A DNA stretch of 64,000 nucleotides from positions 100,572 through 164,571 of the forward strand of contig NZ_BAGC01000055.1 of assembly GCF_000308655.1 (NCBI RefSeq), read 5' to 3'. This document shows positions 32,068 to 41,004 of the stretch, one piece after another; positions within the stretch are counted from its first letter, which is position 1, and each line of letters begins with the position of its first letter. The notes beneath the pieces are model-generated. The model was given only the letters and a program-made list of their open reading frames with translations, searched no databases and was not told the DNA's origin. The translations under genes were made by a program, and so were the position numbers. The DNA is from Nocardia niigatensis NBRC 100131. Its GTDB lineage: Bacteria > Actinomycetota > Actinomycetes > Mycobacteriales > Mycobacteriaceae.

Positions 32068-33573
32068 TCAGGTTGAGAACGGCGCCCCCGCACCCTCCGC
32101 CCGGGTCGTGCCCTCACGCCGGGTGGCCGCCAGCGGCAGAGCGATGTCCTCGAGCGGCCTGCCCTCGGCGTCCACCGCGAGCAGCTGGGCGACCACACCG
32201 CCCGCGACCATGACGGCCGCGCCGAGCAGATAGCCGAGGAACAGGCGAACCGGATGTGAGCCGTCTCCGATCAGCGCACCGTAGATGACGGGCCCGAGCG
32301 CGCCGAAACACTGTGCGATGGCGAAGAATACGGCGATCGCCTTGGCTCGCACCTCGAGCGGGAAGATCTCGCTCACGGTGAGATAGGCCGAGCTCGCACC
32401 TGCCGACGCGAAGAAGAAGATGACACACCAGCATGCCGTCTGGGTGATCGCATTGAGCGCGCCCGCGTAGAACAGCACGGCCGAGATCGCCAGCAGCACA
32501 CCGGAAAGAATGTAGGTGCCCGCGATCATGCGGCGGCGGCCGATGGTATCGAAGAGATGTCCGATGGTGAGCGGCCCGGCCAGGTTTCCGACCGCGAACG
32601 CGATCAGATAGATGGGCGTCGACCCGGACGGCACCCCGTAGAACTTGCCGAGCACCAGCGTGTAGGTGAAGAAGATGGCGTTGTACAGGAACGATTGGCT
32701 GATCATGAGACTCGCGCCGAGAATCGCGCGGCGCGGATACTCACGGAACAGCACCCGGGTCAGCGCCAGATAGCCGATGCTCTCGGCCGGTTTCACCGTC
32801 ATGGCCCGGGACTGATCGACCACCGGCAGCGAGACGCCCGCGGCCTCCACTTCGCGTTCGATCTCCTCGATGGACGCTTCCGCGTCCCGGGCTCGCCCGT
32901 GCATGATCTGCCAGCGCGGGCTCTCCGGCAGATTGCGGCGCACCAGCAGGATCACCAGGCCCAGCACCGGACCGATGAGGAAGCCCAGCCGCCAGCCCAG
33001 CGACAGGCTCAGGTGATTGAGCAGGATGTAGGTGCCCAGGGTGCCGATGATCGCTCCGGCCCAATAGGTTCCGTTCACCGCGATGTCGACGCGGCCGCGA
33101 TAGCGGGCCGGGATCAGCTCGTCGATGGCGGAGTTGATGGCCGCGTACTCGCCGCCGATGCCGGTACCCGCGATGAAGCGGGTGACGTACAGGAAGACCA
33201 CCCAGCCCGCGCCATTGCCGAGCGTGGCGGCGGTGAGCCCGCTTCCGAGCAGGTAGATGCCCAGGGTGACCAGGAACAGCTTGCGCCGGCCCAGGCGATC
33301 GGAGAGGTTGCCGAACATCAGCGCGCCGACCACCTCCCCCGCCAGGTACACCGTCGCGATGAGGCCGACCGCGGTCGAGGACAGGTGCAGGGTCTCGGGC
33401 TTGGTGAGGGTGTCGGCGACCGCGCTGGCCACGGTGATCTCGAGACCGTCCAGGATCCACGCCACCCCGAGCGCGGCCACCAGCCGGGTGTGGAATCTCG
33501 ACCACGGCAACCGATCGATCCGGGCGGGCACCAGAGTCCGCACCACACCGCCGCTGCCGAGCACCTCCGCCAT
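32068..33573 (-). CDS. MFS transporter (sugar-porter/aromatic-acid type)
   Basis: The 501-residue protein has 12 predicted helices with a central cytoplasmic loop (residues about 225-270). MFS signatures are the loop 2-3 motif GNLSDRLGRRKLF, RFIAGTGIGGEYAAIN after helix 4, LPESPRW before the central loop, and GHLFDTIGRRRM in the second half. The RF-x-x-GxGxGGE and PESPRW motifs are typical of the sugar-porter/AAHS clusters. The ATG at 33573 has AGGAG 5 bases upstream. The substrate is unknown. It lies 24 bases from the truncated hydrolase, on the opposite strand. Confidence 0.9.
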   Translation of the reverse strand: MAEVLGSGGVVRTLVPARIDRLPWSRFHTRLVAALGVAWILDGLEITVASAVADTLTKPETLHLSSTAVGLIATVYLAGEVVGALMFGNLSDRLGRRKLFLVTLGIYLLGSGLTAATLGNGAGWVVFLYVTRFIAGTGIGGEYAAINSAIDELIPARYRGRVDIAVNGTYWAGAIIGTLGTYILLNHLSLSLGWRLGFLIGPVLGLVILLVRRNLPESPRWQIMHGRARDAEASIEEIEREVEAAGVSLPVVDQSRAMTVKPAESIGYLALTRVLFREYPRRAILGASLMISQSFLYNAIFFTYTLVLGKFYGVPSGSTPIYLIAFAVGNLAGPLTIGHLFDTIGRRRMIAGTYILSGVLLAISAVLFYAGALNAITQTACWCVIFFFASAGASSAYLTVSEIFPLEVRAKAIAVFFAIAQCFGALGPVIYGALIGDGSHPVRLFLGYLLGAAVMVAGGVVAQLLAVDAEGRPLEDIALPLAATRREGTTRAEGAGAPFST

Positions 33574-33775
33574 CACGACTCCTGGGGTTCCGGTTCCCGT
33601 GTCCGCTGTCTACCCGTCGAACTCTGTCTACCCAACGAATGCCCCGACAAACGATAGGCGAATCCCCGAAGATCCGTGCTCAACTGCGACGATCCGCACC
33701 GGGCACCGCCGGATACGGGGCGGTCCGAATATTCCGCGATGAGTTTCGCGGACGCTATGGCTAGCATCGGCGTTC

Positions 33776-36700
33776 GTGCGTTCAGTTTCCGGGGGAGTTT
33801 TTCCAATTCGACTGATCGCCCTCGTGGCGGGGGTGCTCGGTGTTCTGCTGGCGGTGCTCACACCGCTACTGCCGGTCCGGCAGGATCGGACCGGCCTCGA
33901 TTGGCCGCAGTCGCAGGCGGTGCAGATGACCGCGCCGCTGGTGGATTACGTGCCGCTGTCGATGGATGCGACCGTGCCGTGCGCGGTGCTGCGGGACATG
34001 CCCAGCGGGACAGTGCTGTCCACGGTTCCCGCCCAGGCTCCCGGCGGCGCCGCCAAGGGTCTGATCGCCCGCATCGAGGACCGGCCGGGAACCGGCCGAG
34101 TGCTTTCGGTGACGCTGCGAAACATCCCGCTGCTCACCGCCTCCGTCTTCGAAATGACCGGTGTCGGAACAGCTTCCGAGCCCGCCATCACCTCCCCCTC
34201 CGGCGTCGTCACCCCGCAGTCCGGGACCACGCCGGCCCCGGCGCCCGGAGCCGCACCACCATCCGGCGCGAATCCCGCTCCGGCCGCTGCACAGCCGACC
34301 GGCGCAAACCCCGCGCCCGGAGCCGCACAGCCCTCGGGAGCGAACCCGGCTGGGGGCGGGACGCCGCCGGCGGGTGCGAATCCCCCAGCGGGAGCGACCC
34401 CGCCGGGTGCCACTCCGCCCGCCGGGGCAGCACCGATCGCGGGATCGAATCCGGCGCGAGGTGCGACACCGCCGCCCGGCGCGACACCGCCGCCCGGCGC
34501 GAATCCGCCTGCGGGAGCGACACCTCCGCCGGGTTCGACACCGCCGCCGGGAGCCACCGCGCCCGCGGATGCGCCGTTGCCGCCGGCCGGTAGCACCGAT
34601 CCCGGTACGACCGGCGGGCCCGGCTCCGGGACCGGGACGACCCCGAATCTTGTGCCGCACGCCGGTTGTGGTGCGCTGGTGGTGCATTCGAGTGCGGACG
34701 CCACGACCGCCGAATTGACCGGGTTGACCAAGGCGGACGGTTCGCCGTTCCGGACCACGGTCGCGCGGGATGTGCGGCCGCAGATCGTCGGTGTGTACAC
34801 CGATCTCGATCGGACGCGGTTGAGTGATGCCAACCTGCACGCCGAAGTGGATTCGCGGTTCTCGTCGAGTCCGAGCGCGTTGAAGCTGGCCGCGATGGCG
34901 GGCGCGGTGCTGTGCACTGTCATCGCGCTGGTGTGCCTGTATCTCATGGACGCGGCGGACGGCCGGCGCAGGCGGCGGTTCCTTCCGGCGCGCTGGTGGC
35001 GGTTCACGTTCACCGACGCGGTCGTGCTGGTGACACTGGGCGTTTGGCATGTGATCGGTGCGAATACCTCCGACGACGGCTACATCCTCACGATGGCGCG
35101 CGTATCCGGGTACGCGGGCTACACCGCCAACTACTACCGGTGGTACGGGGTCGCGGAGGCTCCCTTCGGGTGGCCGTACGAGCTGCTGTCGCAGCTGACC
35201 CGGGTCAGCGATGCCGGCGTCTGGATGCGGTTGCCGGCCTTGCTGGCCGCGGTGCTCTGCTGGTGGGTGATCAGCCGGGAAGTGCTGCCGCGCCTGGGTT
35301 CCCGGGTGCGCGATGCCGCCCCTCCCCGGTGGGCGGCCGCCCTGGTCTTCCTGGCGCTGTGGCTGCCCTACAACAACGGCCTGCGCCCGGAACCCCTGAT
35401 CGCGCTGGGCGCACTGCTGACCTGGTGTTCCATCGAACGCGCGATCGCCACGAGGCGCTTGCTGCCGGCGGCCGTCGCCGTGCTGATCGCGGCGTTCTCG
35501 TTGGCGGCGGGCCCGTCCGGATTGATCTGTCTGGCAGCTCTTTTCGCGGGATCGCGGCGAGTGCTGCGGATTCTGCTCACCCAGGTGCGCGCGGAAGCCA
35601 GCGGGCTCCTGGGCTACCTCGCGCGCATCGTCCCGGTGCTGACGGCGGGCACCCTGGTACTGACCGCGGTCTTCGCGGATCAGACCCTGGCCTCGGTCGC
35701 CGAGGCCACCCGGGTGCGGAAGCTGGTGGGCCCCAACCTGTCCTGGCCCGACGAGCCCACCCGCTGGATCTCGCTGCTGTCCCTGACCCCCGACGGCTCG
35801 CTGTCGCGGCGCTTCGGCGTGCTCGCCATGCTGCTGTGCCTGGCCGTCTGCCTCGCGGTGGCGCTGCGCAAGGGCGGCCGGATTCCGGAGACCGCCCGCG
35901 GCCCGGTGACCCGGGTGCTCGGCATCGCCGTCATGTCGCCGCTGCTCATGGCCTTCACACCGACCAAGTGGACCCATCACTTCGGCGTGTACGCCGGGCT
36001 GGCGGGCGTGCTGGCGGCGGTGACAGCGGTCGCGGTGGACGGCAGGGGAATCCGGCTGCCGTACCTGCGCTCGCTGTTCGCGGCCGCGGTGCTGATCCTG
36101 GTGGCGTTCTGCTTCACCGGCTCCAACGGCTGGTGGTACGTGTCCGGCTACGGTGTGCGCTGGCCGGATCGCGCGCCGCTGGTGGGCGGCACGAGCATCG
36201 CCTCGCTGATCTTCGGGCTGGGCGCGCTGTGCCTGCTGGTGGCGGCCTGGCAGTACTTCCGCGAGCCCTATCGACCGACCGGAAACAGCGCGGCCACAGG
36301 CATTTTCGATCGCATCGCGATCCGGCCCCTCACGATCGCCGCCGCCCTGATGGTGCTGTTCGAGGTGGTGACCATGGCCTCGGCGGCGTGGACGCAGTAC
36401 CCCGCGTACTCGGTCGCGCTGTCGAATCTGCGTGCCCTGCAGGGGAAGCCTTGCTCCATGGCCGATGACGTGCTCGTCGAGACCAAGCCCGAGGATTCCC
36501 TCCTCGCGCCCTACGCCGGCGCCGCGGCCGACGGGCTCGCCGCGGACAACAGCGGATTCACCGCCAACGGTGTCGGCGACGTCGCTCCCGAAGGCGGCGG
36601 CCCCGGCGGTCCCGGTGGCGGGAGCGGCGGCGGGAGCGGCGGCCCCGACGGCGGCGGCAGCCAACAGCAGGGCGCTCCCCCGCCCGGCGGAAGCCCCGCG

Positions 36701-37567
36701 GACCAGCCCAAGGCCGACCCGGGCATCAACGGCAGTACCGTCGCCCTGCCCTACGGCCTCGACCCGAAGCGCACGCCCGTCCTGGGCAGCTACACCACCG
36801 GGCAGCCGCAGCCCGCGCATCTGACCACCCAGTGGTACCGGATGGATCTCGCTGCGGCACAGCAGGATTCCAGCTACCACGTCCTGGTGCTGACCGTGGC
36901 CGGCCGCATCGCCGGAGAGGAGCAGGGCCACCGGATCGACGGCGCGCAACTGCACCTGGAGTTCGCCCACCGTGCCGACGACGGCACCGTCGAGCCCCTC
37001 GGCACCCTGTCGCCCCCGACGGTCGGCGGCGCTCCGGGCTGGCGCAACCTGCCCATCGCCCTCGATCGAATCCCGGCTCGCACCAACGCGGTTCGCCTGG
37101 TGGCGGCCACCGACGACCCGACCGGCAAGCAGTGGCTCGCCCTCACCCCACCCCGTCTGCCCCACCTGGCCACCCTCGATGCCGTGGTCGGCCACGACGC
37201 CCCGGTCCTGACGGATTTCCATGTCGGCCTGGCCTTCCCATGCCAGCACCCCCTGGACCACCGCGACGGTGTGGCCCAGCTGCCGACCTGGCGCATCCTC
37301 CCCGACAAACTGAATGCCCAGGTCTCGGAAACCTGGCAGGGCGACTCGGGCGGCGGCCCCCTCGGCTGGGCCAACCTCCTCCTCCGCTCCCAGCCCGTCC
37401 CCGCCTACCTCGACCACGACTGGACCCGGGACTGGGGCGAGCTCCAGAAACTCACCCCCTACGTCGACGCCCCCGCCGTCACAGTGACGGTCCATGTCGA
37501 AAACCGTTGGGGCTCGGTCGACAACGTCCCCATCAAGGCCGACGCCGACCCCACCCGAACCCACTAG
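33776..37567 (+). CDS. embC: Arabinosyltransferase of the Emb family, with a large repetitive insert
   Basis: The 1263-residue membrane enzyme is of the Emb type, which adds arabinose from decaprenyl-phospho-arabinose to arabinogalactan or lipoarabinomannan. An N-terminal helix, an extracytoplasmic domain and a multi-helix core are followed by a C-terminal carbohydrate-binding domain. The acidic catalytic motif is in ANTSDDGYILTMARVSGY (residues about 430-447), and GSNGWWYVSGYGVRW is the conserved loop near the end of the core. Family members are about 1070-1110 residues. The excess is a Pro/Ala/Gly-rich insert at residues about 149-292, and a Gly-rich run at 36581-36722. The start is a GTG. 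Which Emb paralogue it is cannot be decided; embC is a family label. It is convergent with a mycolyltransferase, also a cell-wall enzyme. Confidence 0.9.
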   Translation: MRSVSGGVFPIRLIALVAGVLGVLLAVLTPLLPVRQDRTGLDWPQSQAVQMTAPLVDYVPLSMDATVPCAVLRDMPSGTVLSTVPAQAPGGAAKGLIARIEDRPGTGRVLSVTLRNIPLLTASVFEMTGVGTASEPAITSPSGVVTPQSGTTPAPAPGAAPPSGANPAPAAAQPTGANPAPGAAQPSGANPAGGGTPPAGANPPAGATPPGATPPAGAAPIAGSNPARGATPPPGATPPPGANPPAGATPPPGSTPPPGATAPADAPLPPAGSTDPGTTGGPGSGTGTTPNLVPHAGCGALVVHSSADATTAELTGLTKADGSPFRTTVARDVRPQIVGVYTDLDRTRLSDANLHAEVDSRFSSSPSALKLAAMAGAVLCTVIALVCLYLMDAADGRRRRRFLPARWWRFTFTDAVVLVTLGVWHVIGANTSDDGYILTMARVSGYAGYTANYYRWYGVAEAPFGWPYELLSQLTRVSDAGVWMRLPALLAAVLCWWVISREVLPRLGSRVRDAAPPRWAAALVFLALWLPYNNGLRPEPLIALGALLTWCSIERAIATRRLLPAAVAVLIAAFSLAAGPSGLICLAALFAGSRRVLRILLTQVRAEASGLLGYLARIVPVLTAGTLVLTAVFADQTLASVAEATRVRKLVGPNLSWPDEPTRWISLLSLTPDGSLSRRFGVLAMLLCLAVCLAVALRKGGRIPETARGPVTRVLGIAVMSPLLMAFTPTKWTHHFGVYAGLAGVLAAVTAVAVDGRGIRLPYLRSLFAAAVLILVAFCFTGSNGWWYVSGYGVRWPDRAPLVGGTSIASLIFGLGALCLLVAAWQYFREPYRPTGNSAATGIFDRIAIRPLTIAAALMVLFEVVTMASAAWTQYPAYSVALSNLRALQGKPCSMADDVLVETKPEDSLLAPYAGAAADGLAADNSGFTANGVGDVAPEGGGPGGPGGGSGGGSGGPDGGGSQQQGAPPPGGSPADQPKADPGINGSTVALPYGLDPKRTPVLGSYTTGQPQPAHLTTQWYRMDLAAAQQDSSYHVLVLTVAGRIAGEEQGHRIDGAQLHLEFAHRADDGTVEPLGTLSPPTVGGAPGWRNLPIALDRIPARTNAVRLVAATDDPTGKQWLALTPPRLPHLATLDAVVGHDAPVLTDFHVGLAFPCQHPLDHRDGVAQLPTWRILPDKLNAQVSETWQGDSGGGPLGWANLLLRSQPVPAYLDHDWTRDWGELQKLTPYVDAPAVTVTVHVENRWGSVDNVPIKADADPTRTH
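34220..34651 (+). repeat. Pro/Ala/Gly-rich low-complexity repeat inside the arabinosyltransferase gene
   Basis: The segment encodes about 144 residues built from short units such as GANPAPGAAQPSGANPAG, GATPPPGATPPP and GANPPAGATPPPGS. At DNA level the units are near-repeats of GGCGCGA-like and CCGCCGCCC-like strings, including two adjacent GGCGCGACACCGCCGCCC copies around 34468-34497. It lies in the extracytoplasmic N-terminal domain. Strings of this sort expand and contract by slippage, so length probably varies between strains. Confidence 0.85.
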
Positions 37568-37620
37568 CCGCGGACACGCCCCCCGATTCGGGGAGCTCCC
37601 GCCGCGGCGAAGACGAAAAG

Positions 37621-37658
37621 GATCCGCCGCCGTCCGAATTCCCGGACGGCGGCGGATC
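37621..37658. terminator. Strong bidirectional terminator
   Basis: A perfect 16-base inverted repeat (GATCCGCCGCCGTCCG and its complement) with a 6-base loop is preceded by GAAAAG and followed by TTTCG. It lies between the convergent arabinosyltransferase and mycolyltransferase genes and can stop both transcripts. Confidence 0.9.
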
Positions 37659-37675
37659 TTTCGATATAGGTACCG

Positions 37676-38797
37676 CTAGTTCTGAGGAGCCGGGCCGCCC
37701 GCGGGCGGGGCGCCGTTCGGCGGCTGCGCGCCGTCGGGGGCATCGGCCGGGGGCTGGGCGCCCGGGGGCAGCGGCTTGCCGATGTGCTGGGCGATGTCGG
37801 GCAGCATGCGGTTGGCGACCTGTTCCCAGTTGCCCCAGTTGTGGACACCGATGCTCGGGAAGTCGTAGCTGACGTTGTCGTAGCCCAGCGCCTGCAGGCG
37901 GGACTGGAACGCCTTGGTGTTGGCCAGGGCGATGCCTTCCAGGGGCATGCCCTGGATGACCGCGTCCGCGGAGGACAGGTCCTGCTGGGCGGGGACGGCG
38001 CTGCCCGCGGCGATGTAGAGGCGGGTCTGGTTGTCGATCAGCTTCTGCGCGAAGCCGTACGGGTCCATGCGCTGCCACTTGGCGCTGCCCGCCGCGGCCA
38101 TCGAGTCGATGTTGTAGCCACCGGCCGCGAGCAGGGCCAGGCGCAGGGCGTCACGCATGCCGGGCGCCGACATGTACAGGTAGCCCGACAGCGAACCCGC
38201 GTAGTTGAACTGGTCGGGATGGTAGGCGGCCATCAGCAGGGCGGCGCTGCCGCCGCTGGACAGGCCGAAGATGCCGTTGCGAGAGTCGCTGAACCCCAGC
38301 CGATCCCGCAGCGCGTCGCGCAGGTTCTGGGAGAGGAAGGTCTCCCACTGGTAGGTGTAGGACTTGCCGGAGGTCTCGTCCCAGCCCGCGACCGCCGAAC
38401 CGGAGTCCCGGCTCGGGAACAGATTGGCGTCGGGATTGCTGCCGCCGAAGCTGCTCGGCGCGTCCCAGTCCTGATAGAAGCTGGATTCACCGCCGACCGG
38501 CATCACCACATTGATATTGAATTTGGCCAGCGCCGCCGGGATGCTGGTGTGAATCTCCCAGCCGTTGTAGTCGTTCTGCGCGCGCTCGCCGTCGAGCAGG
38601 TACACCACGCGATCGGTATTGCCGTCGGCCGCCCGCACGATCCTGGTCTTGACCGAACCCATGCTGGAGTCGACATAGAAGTCGAACGCATTCGGATTCG
38701 TATCCGCCGCAGCCGGTCCCGCCGTCATAGCACCGAATGGCAGCATGACGGCCACCGCGGCTCCCGCCAGGCCCCGCTTGGCCCATCCACCCCGCAT
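37676..38797 (-). CDS. Mycolyltransferase / antigen-85-type esterase
   Basis: The 373-residue precursor has a signal peptide (MRGGWAKRGLAGAAVAVMLP, cleavage near GPAAAD) and an antigen-85-type alpha/beta-hydrolase fold. Motifs include YVDSSMGSVKTRI, VVYLLDGERAQNDYNGW (the DG-R-Q-x-D-x-x-GW box of the family), the nucleophile in FGLSSGGSAAL, and the catalytic His in GVHNWGNWE. Such enzymes transfer mycolic acids to trehalose or arabinogalactan outside the membrane. The nucleophile surround reads GLSSGG rather than the GLSMSG of mycobacterial Ag85. A Pro-rich tail of about 40 residues ends the protein. It is convergent with the arabinosyltransferase. Confidence 0.9.
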   Translation of the reverse strand: MRGGWAKRGLAGAAVAVMLPFGAMTAGPAAADTNPNAFDFYVDSSMGSVKTRIVRAADGNTDRVVYLLDGERAQNDYNGWEIHTSIPAALAKFNINVVMPVGGESSFYQDWDAPSSFGGSNPDANLFPSRDSGSAVAGWDETSGKSYTYQWETFLSQNLRDALRDRLGFSDSRNGIFGLSSGGSAALLMAAYHPDQFNYAGSLSGYLYMSAPGMRDALRLALLAAGGYNIDSMAAAGSAKWQRMDPYGFAQKLIDNQTRLYIAAGSAVPAQQDLSSADAVIQGMPLEGIALANTKAFQSRLQALGYDNVSYDFPSIGVHNWGNWEQVANRMLPDIAQHIGKPLPPGAQPPADAPDGAQPPNGAPPAGGPAPQN

Positions 38798-38972
38798 TAT
38801 CCTGTTGTGCCTTTCGCTCCACGGCCGAACCCGGCCGAACCCCTCGATCCTCCCCCGCTCCCCTGTTCCCGGTGCGGCGGTTCGCCGAGCAGCATATCCG
38901 TTACCAGGGGCCGGGTCTCCCCCGAATACGATTGCGGCCCAGACAGCTAACGTGATCGCAGCTCAGGCGGCG

Positions 38973-39011
38973 AACAGATCGATTCCAGCCCTCGCGGTGC
39001 AATGATCTGTT
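38973..39011. promoter_or_regulatory. Inverted repeat in the gap before a membrane-protein gene
   Basis: AACAGATC and GATCTGTT are 8-base complementary arms 23 bases apart, in a 301-base stretch without a gene (38798-39098). They could be a repressor site or an RNA hairpin. Nothing else definite is seen in that stretch. Confidence 0.3.
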
Positions 39012-39098
39012 AAGCAAGCCGGAAGGTTTCTCGCGGAGGCTGACACCGCGAATGGTTCGGATCCGATGGGACCGAACGCCGGTGACGAGGGGGCGGGC

Positions 39099-39815
39099 AT
39101 GGAGGCACTCGTGGTGCTCTTCGGCGTACTGGTGGCGATCCCGGTGCTGTTGGTGGCGGTGGCGGTGCCCATCGGAATCAAGGCCGAACGGGATCGGAAG
39201 GCCCGGCTGCGGGAGTGGGCTGTCGCCAACGGCTGGACGTTCCAGGAACGCTCTTCCGCACCGTGGACCGCACGGCTCCCTGGACGCAATCGCCGCGGTC
39301 TGGGCGTCACCGTGACCGGCCGCATGAGCGGGCGGTGGGTGTCGGTCGCCGAGTACTCGTACGAAACCACCACGAGCACAGGTGATTCCACGACCTCCAC
39401 CACCCATCGCTACCTGGTGGGGCTGATCCTGCTGGACCGGCCGCACCCCGCACTGGCGGTGGCCCAGCGCGGGCTGATGTCGCAGTTCGGCCGGGCGTTG
39501 TTCGGCGACAAGCCGACCGCCACCGGCAATGTCCTGTTCGACGCCCGATTCCGGATCGCCGCGGCCGACACCGCGCACGCCAAGGCCATGATCAGCCCCG
39601 CGCTGATCGCCGCGCATATCGCGGGCACGGTGCCGCAGTGGAGCCTGGTCGGCAACGAGCTGCTCGCCGTCGTGCCCGGCGGAAAGTTGCAGGACCCGAA
39701 CGTGATTCCCTGGTTCGCGGGACGACTGTCCGGGGTGGCCGACCTACTCGGCCCGATCGACTTCACCGCCCGGCCCGGGGCCGCGCCGCACTATTCGGGG
39801 CCGGTGGATCGCTGA
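39099..39815 (+). CDS. Membrane-anchored protein of unknown function
   Basis: The ATG at 39099, with GAGGGGGCGGG upstream, gives 238 residues. A single N-terminal helix (MEALVVLFGVLVAIPVLLVA) is followed by a soluble domain that contains a Thr/Ser-rich loop (YETTTSTGDSTTSTTHRY) and AREWAVANGWTF-like LREWAVANGWTFQERS. The layout of a helix, then NGWTF, then a beta-rich domain, resembles DUF3137-type proteins found in many actinobacteria. Function is unknown. Its last 25 bases overlap the last 25 bases of the convergent gene at 39791. Confidence 0.75.
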   Translation: MEALVVLFGVLVAIPVLLVAVAVPIGIKAERDRKARLREWAVANGWTFQERSSAPWTARLPGRNRRGLGVTVTGRMSGRWVSVAEYSYETTTSTGDSTTSTTHRYLVGLILLDRPHPALAVAQRGLMSQFGRALFGDKPTATGNVLFDARFRIAAADTAHAKAMISPALIAAHIAGTVPQWSLVGNELLAVVPGGKLQDPNVIPWFAGRLSGVADLLGPIDFTARPGAAPHYSGPVDR

Positions 39816-40183
39816 TCGGCGTCGCCGCCGGCGGATTCGGCCCGCTCGGGCTCGACGGTGAAGACCGGGCTGCGGCCGCGCGCGTCCAGGCGCCCGTCGC
39901 CCCAGCTCGCGCTGCCGTAGGCGTCGATATCGACGGCGTATGCCCCGGCGGGCAACTCCTCGGGCAACTGTATCGAGGTGCGGTCCCGCCGGTCGACCAG
40001 CCCCAGATAGGTCCGCCCCGGCCGGGAACCGAACGCCACCAGGAAGATTCGCGCGGACTCGAACCGCCGCCGCGCCGCCGCGTCCACCGACCAGCCCACT
40101 CCCAGCGATCGATGCGCCGAATCGGCGAAGTCGACGGTGACGCGCAGCACCGACCGCTCCTCGAGTCCTGCCCGGTCCTTCAC
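39791..40183 (-). CDS. Small soluble protein of unknown function
   Basis: A GTG start with AGGAGG 5 bases upstream gives 130 residues. The protein has strand-rich sequence (RSVLRVTVDFADSAHRSLGV, YLGLVDRRDRTSIQLPEELP, AYAVDIDAYGSASWGDG). It has no signal peptide or membrane helix. No family is recognised. It ends inside the 3' end of the plus-strand gene at 39099, a tail-to-tail overlap. Confidence 0.65.
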   Translation of the reverse strand: MKDRAGLEERSVLRVTVDFADSAHRSLGVGWSVDAAARRRFESARIFLVAFGSRPGRTYLGLVDRRDRTSIQLPEELPAGAYAVDIDAYGSASWGDGRLDARGRSPVFTVEPERAESAGGDADQRSTGPE

Positions 40184-40317
40184 GGCTGCCTCCTCGGGCG
40201 CCCGGCCGGACGCACACGTTCGACGTGCCCGGGCGGGAGTCCCACTGCAACCAGGCTGGCACGGACCCCGCGGCGAGGCAACGAGAATCCGCCCGGCACA
40301 GCGTGTGACTGCGGCGC

Positions 40318-40668
40318 TCAGGCCTCGGCGTCGAGAGTGACCCGCACCGAGACCCGGCCCTTGTCGCGCTGGGTCACCGCGTGACCGGTGCGGTCGACGC
40401 CGTTGAGGTGCAGCGAGATCGGCGCACCTTCGCCCTGGAAGTTGCGCCACCAGCTCTTCTTGTCCGGCATGGCGACGCCGATGACGAGTTCGTCACCCGA
40501 ACGCCAGTAGTTGACCGGCGTGGAGAAGGTCTTGCCCGAGCGGCGCCCGGTGTAGGTGATGACGACGAATCCACGGCCCATGAGCGGACCGATCACCGGG
40601 AGCTTGGTCAGCGCCACCACACCCGCATTGAACCCGCCCATAATCTGTGCCACAACATTATTCACCAT
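40318..40668 (-). CDS. Deazaflavin-type (Ddn-like) nitroreductase-family protein
   Basis: The start at 40668 with AGGAGG upstream gives 116 residues. The split-barrel pattern of the family is clear: VVITYTGRRSGKTFSTPVNY, then ELVIGVAMPDKKSWWRNFQG and ISLHLNGVDRTG. The TGRRSGK-x-x-x-TPV motif and the WWRN segment are typical of F420-related small oxidoreductases. The substrate is unknown. A second member lies at 25059. The 23-residue peptide gene lies 82 bases upstream on the same strand and might be its first cistron. Confidence 0.8.
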   Translation of the reverse strand: MVNNVVAQIMGGFNAGVVALTKLPVIGPLMGRGFVVITYTGRRSGKTFSTPVNYWRSGDELVIGVAMPDKKSWWRNFQGEGAPISLHLNGVDRTGHAVTQRDKGRVSVRVTLDAEA

Positions 40669-40750
40669 ATGTGCCCTCCTGTTCGGGGGCACGGTAGCAC
40701 GGGCCGCGGTTGGCGGTCCGGGGCGGCGGACCACCCCGGACCGCGCGACG

Positions 40751-40822
40751 CTAAGGCATGAGCATCTTGATGAGGAAGGTGTTCACAGCGTCGATGAGGT
40801 CACCGATGAAGTGCGGAATCAT
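40751..40822 (-). CDS. Amphipathic 23-residue peptide, function unknown
   Basis: An ATG, preceded by AGGAGGAAAACGA (full ribosome binding site 8 bases upstream), opens a 23-codon frame ending TAG. The sequence MIPHFIGDLIDAVNTFLIKM (plus LMP) plots as an amphipathic helix with hydrophobic Ile/Leu/Phe/Val on one face and Asp/Asn/Lys on the other. It has no signal peptide. It recalls small membrane-active peptides such as staphylococcal delta-toxin, with which it shares an IGDL-x(n)-VN-x-F pattern. That resemblance may be chance, and no function is proven. The ribosome site makes translation likely. It lies 153 bases past the GT87 end and 82 bases before the Ddn-like start. Confidence 0.6.
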   Translation of the reverse strand: MIPHFIGDLIDAVNTFLIKMLMP

Positions 40823-41004
40823 TCGTTTTCCTCCTATTCGGAAATACCGATCAAATCACCCACCAGGGCTCGTTCCGGAACCCAGTAACTGTACTGATGA
40901 CCTATTCGTTGCCGGGGACTGAACGGATGGCATTCAAAGCCATTCCCTGCGGAATACTCCGGCAAACTCCATGAAAGGGAACAATTTTCGCCGCACTGCG
41001 CAAA

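Noticed and set aside
33866..37564. A very long open frame on the minus strand across the arabinosyltransferase gene
   Set aside because: It mirrors a confident membrane enzyme, is full of Arg/Gly/His in the manner of reversed high-GC code, and has no recognisable domain.
39031..39051. Hairpin TCGCGG/CCGCGA before the membrane-protein gene
   Set aside because: A six-base GC stem is expected by chance and it has no clear role.
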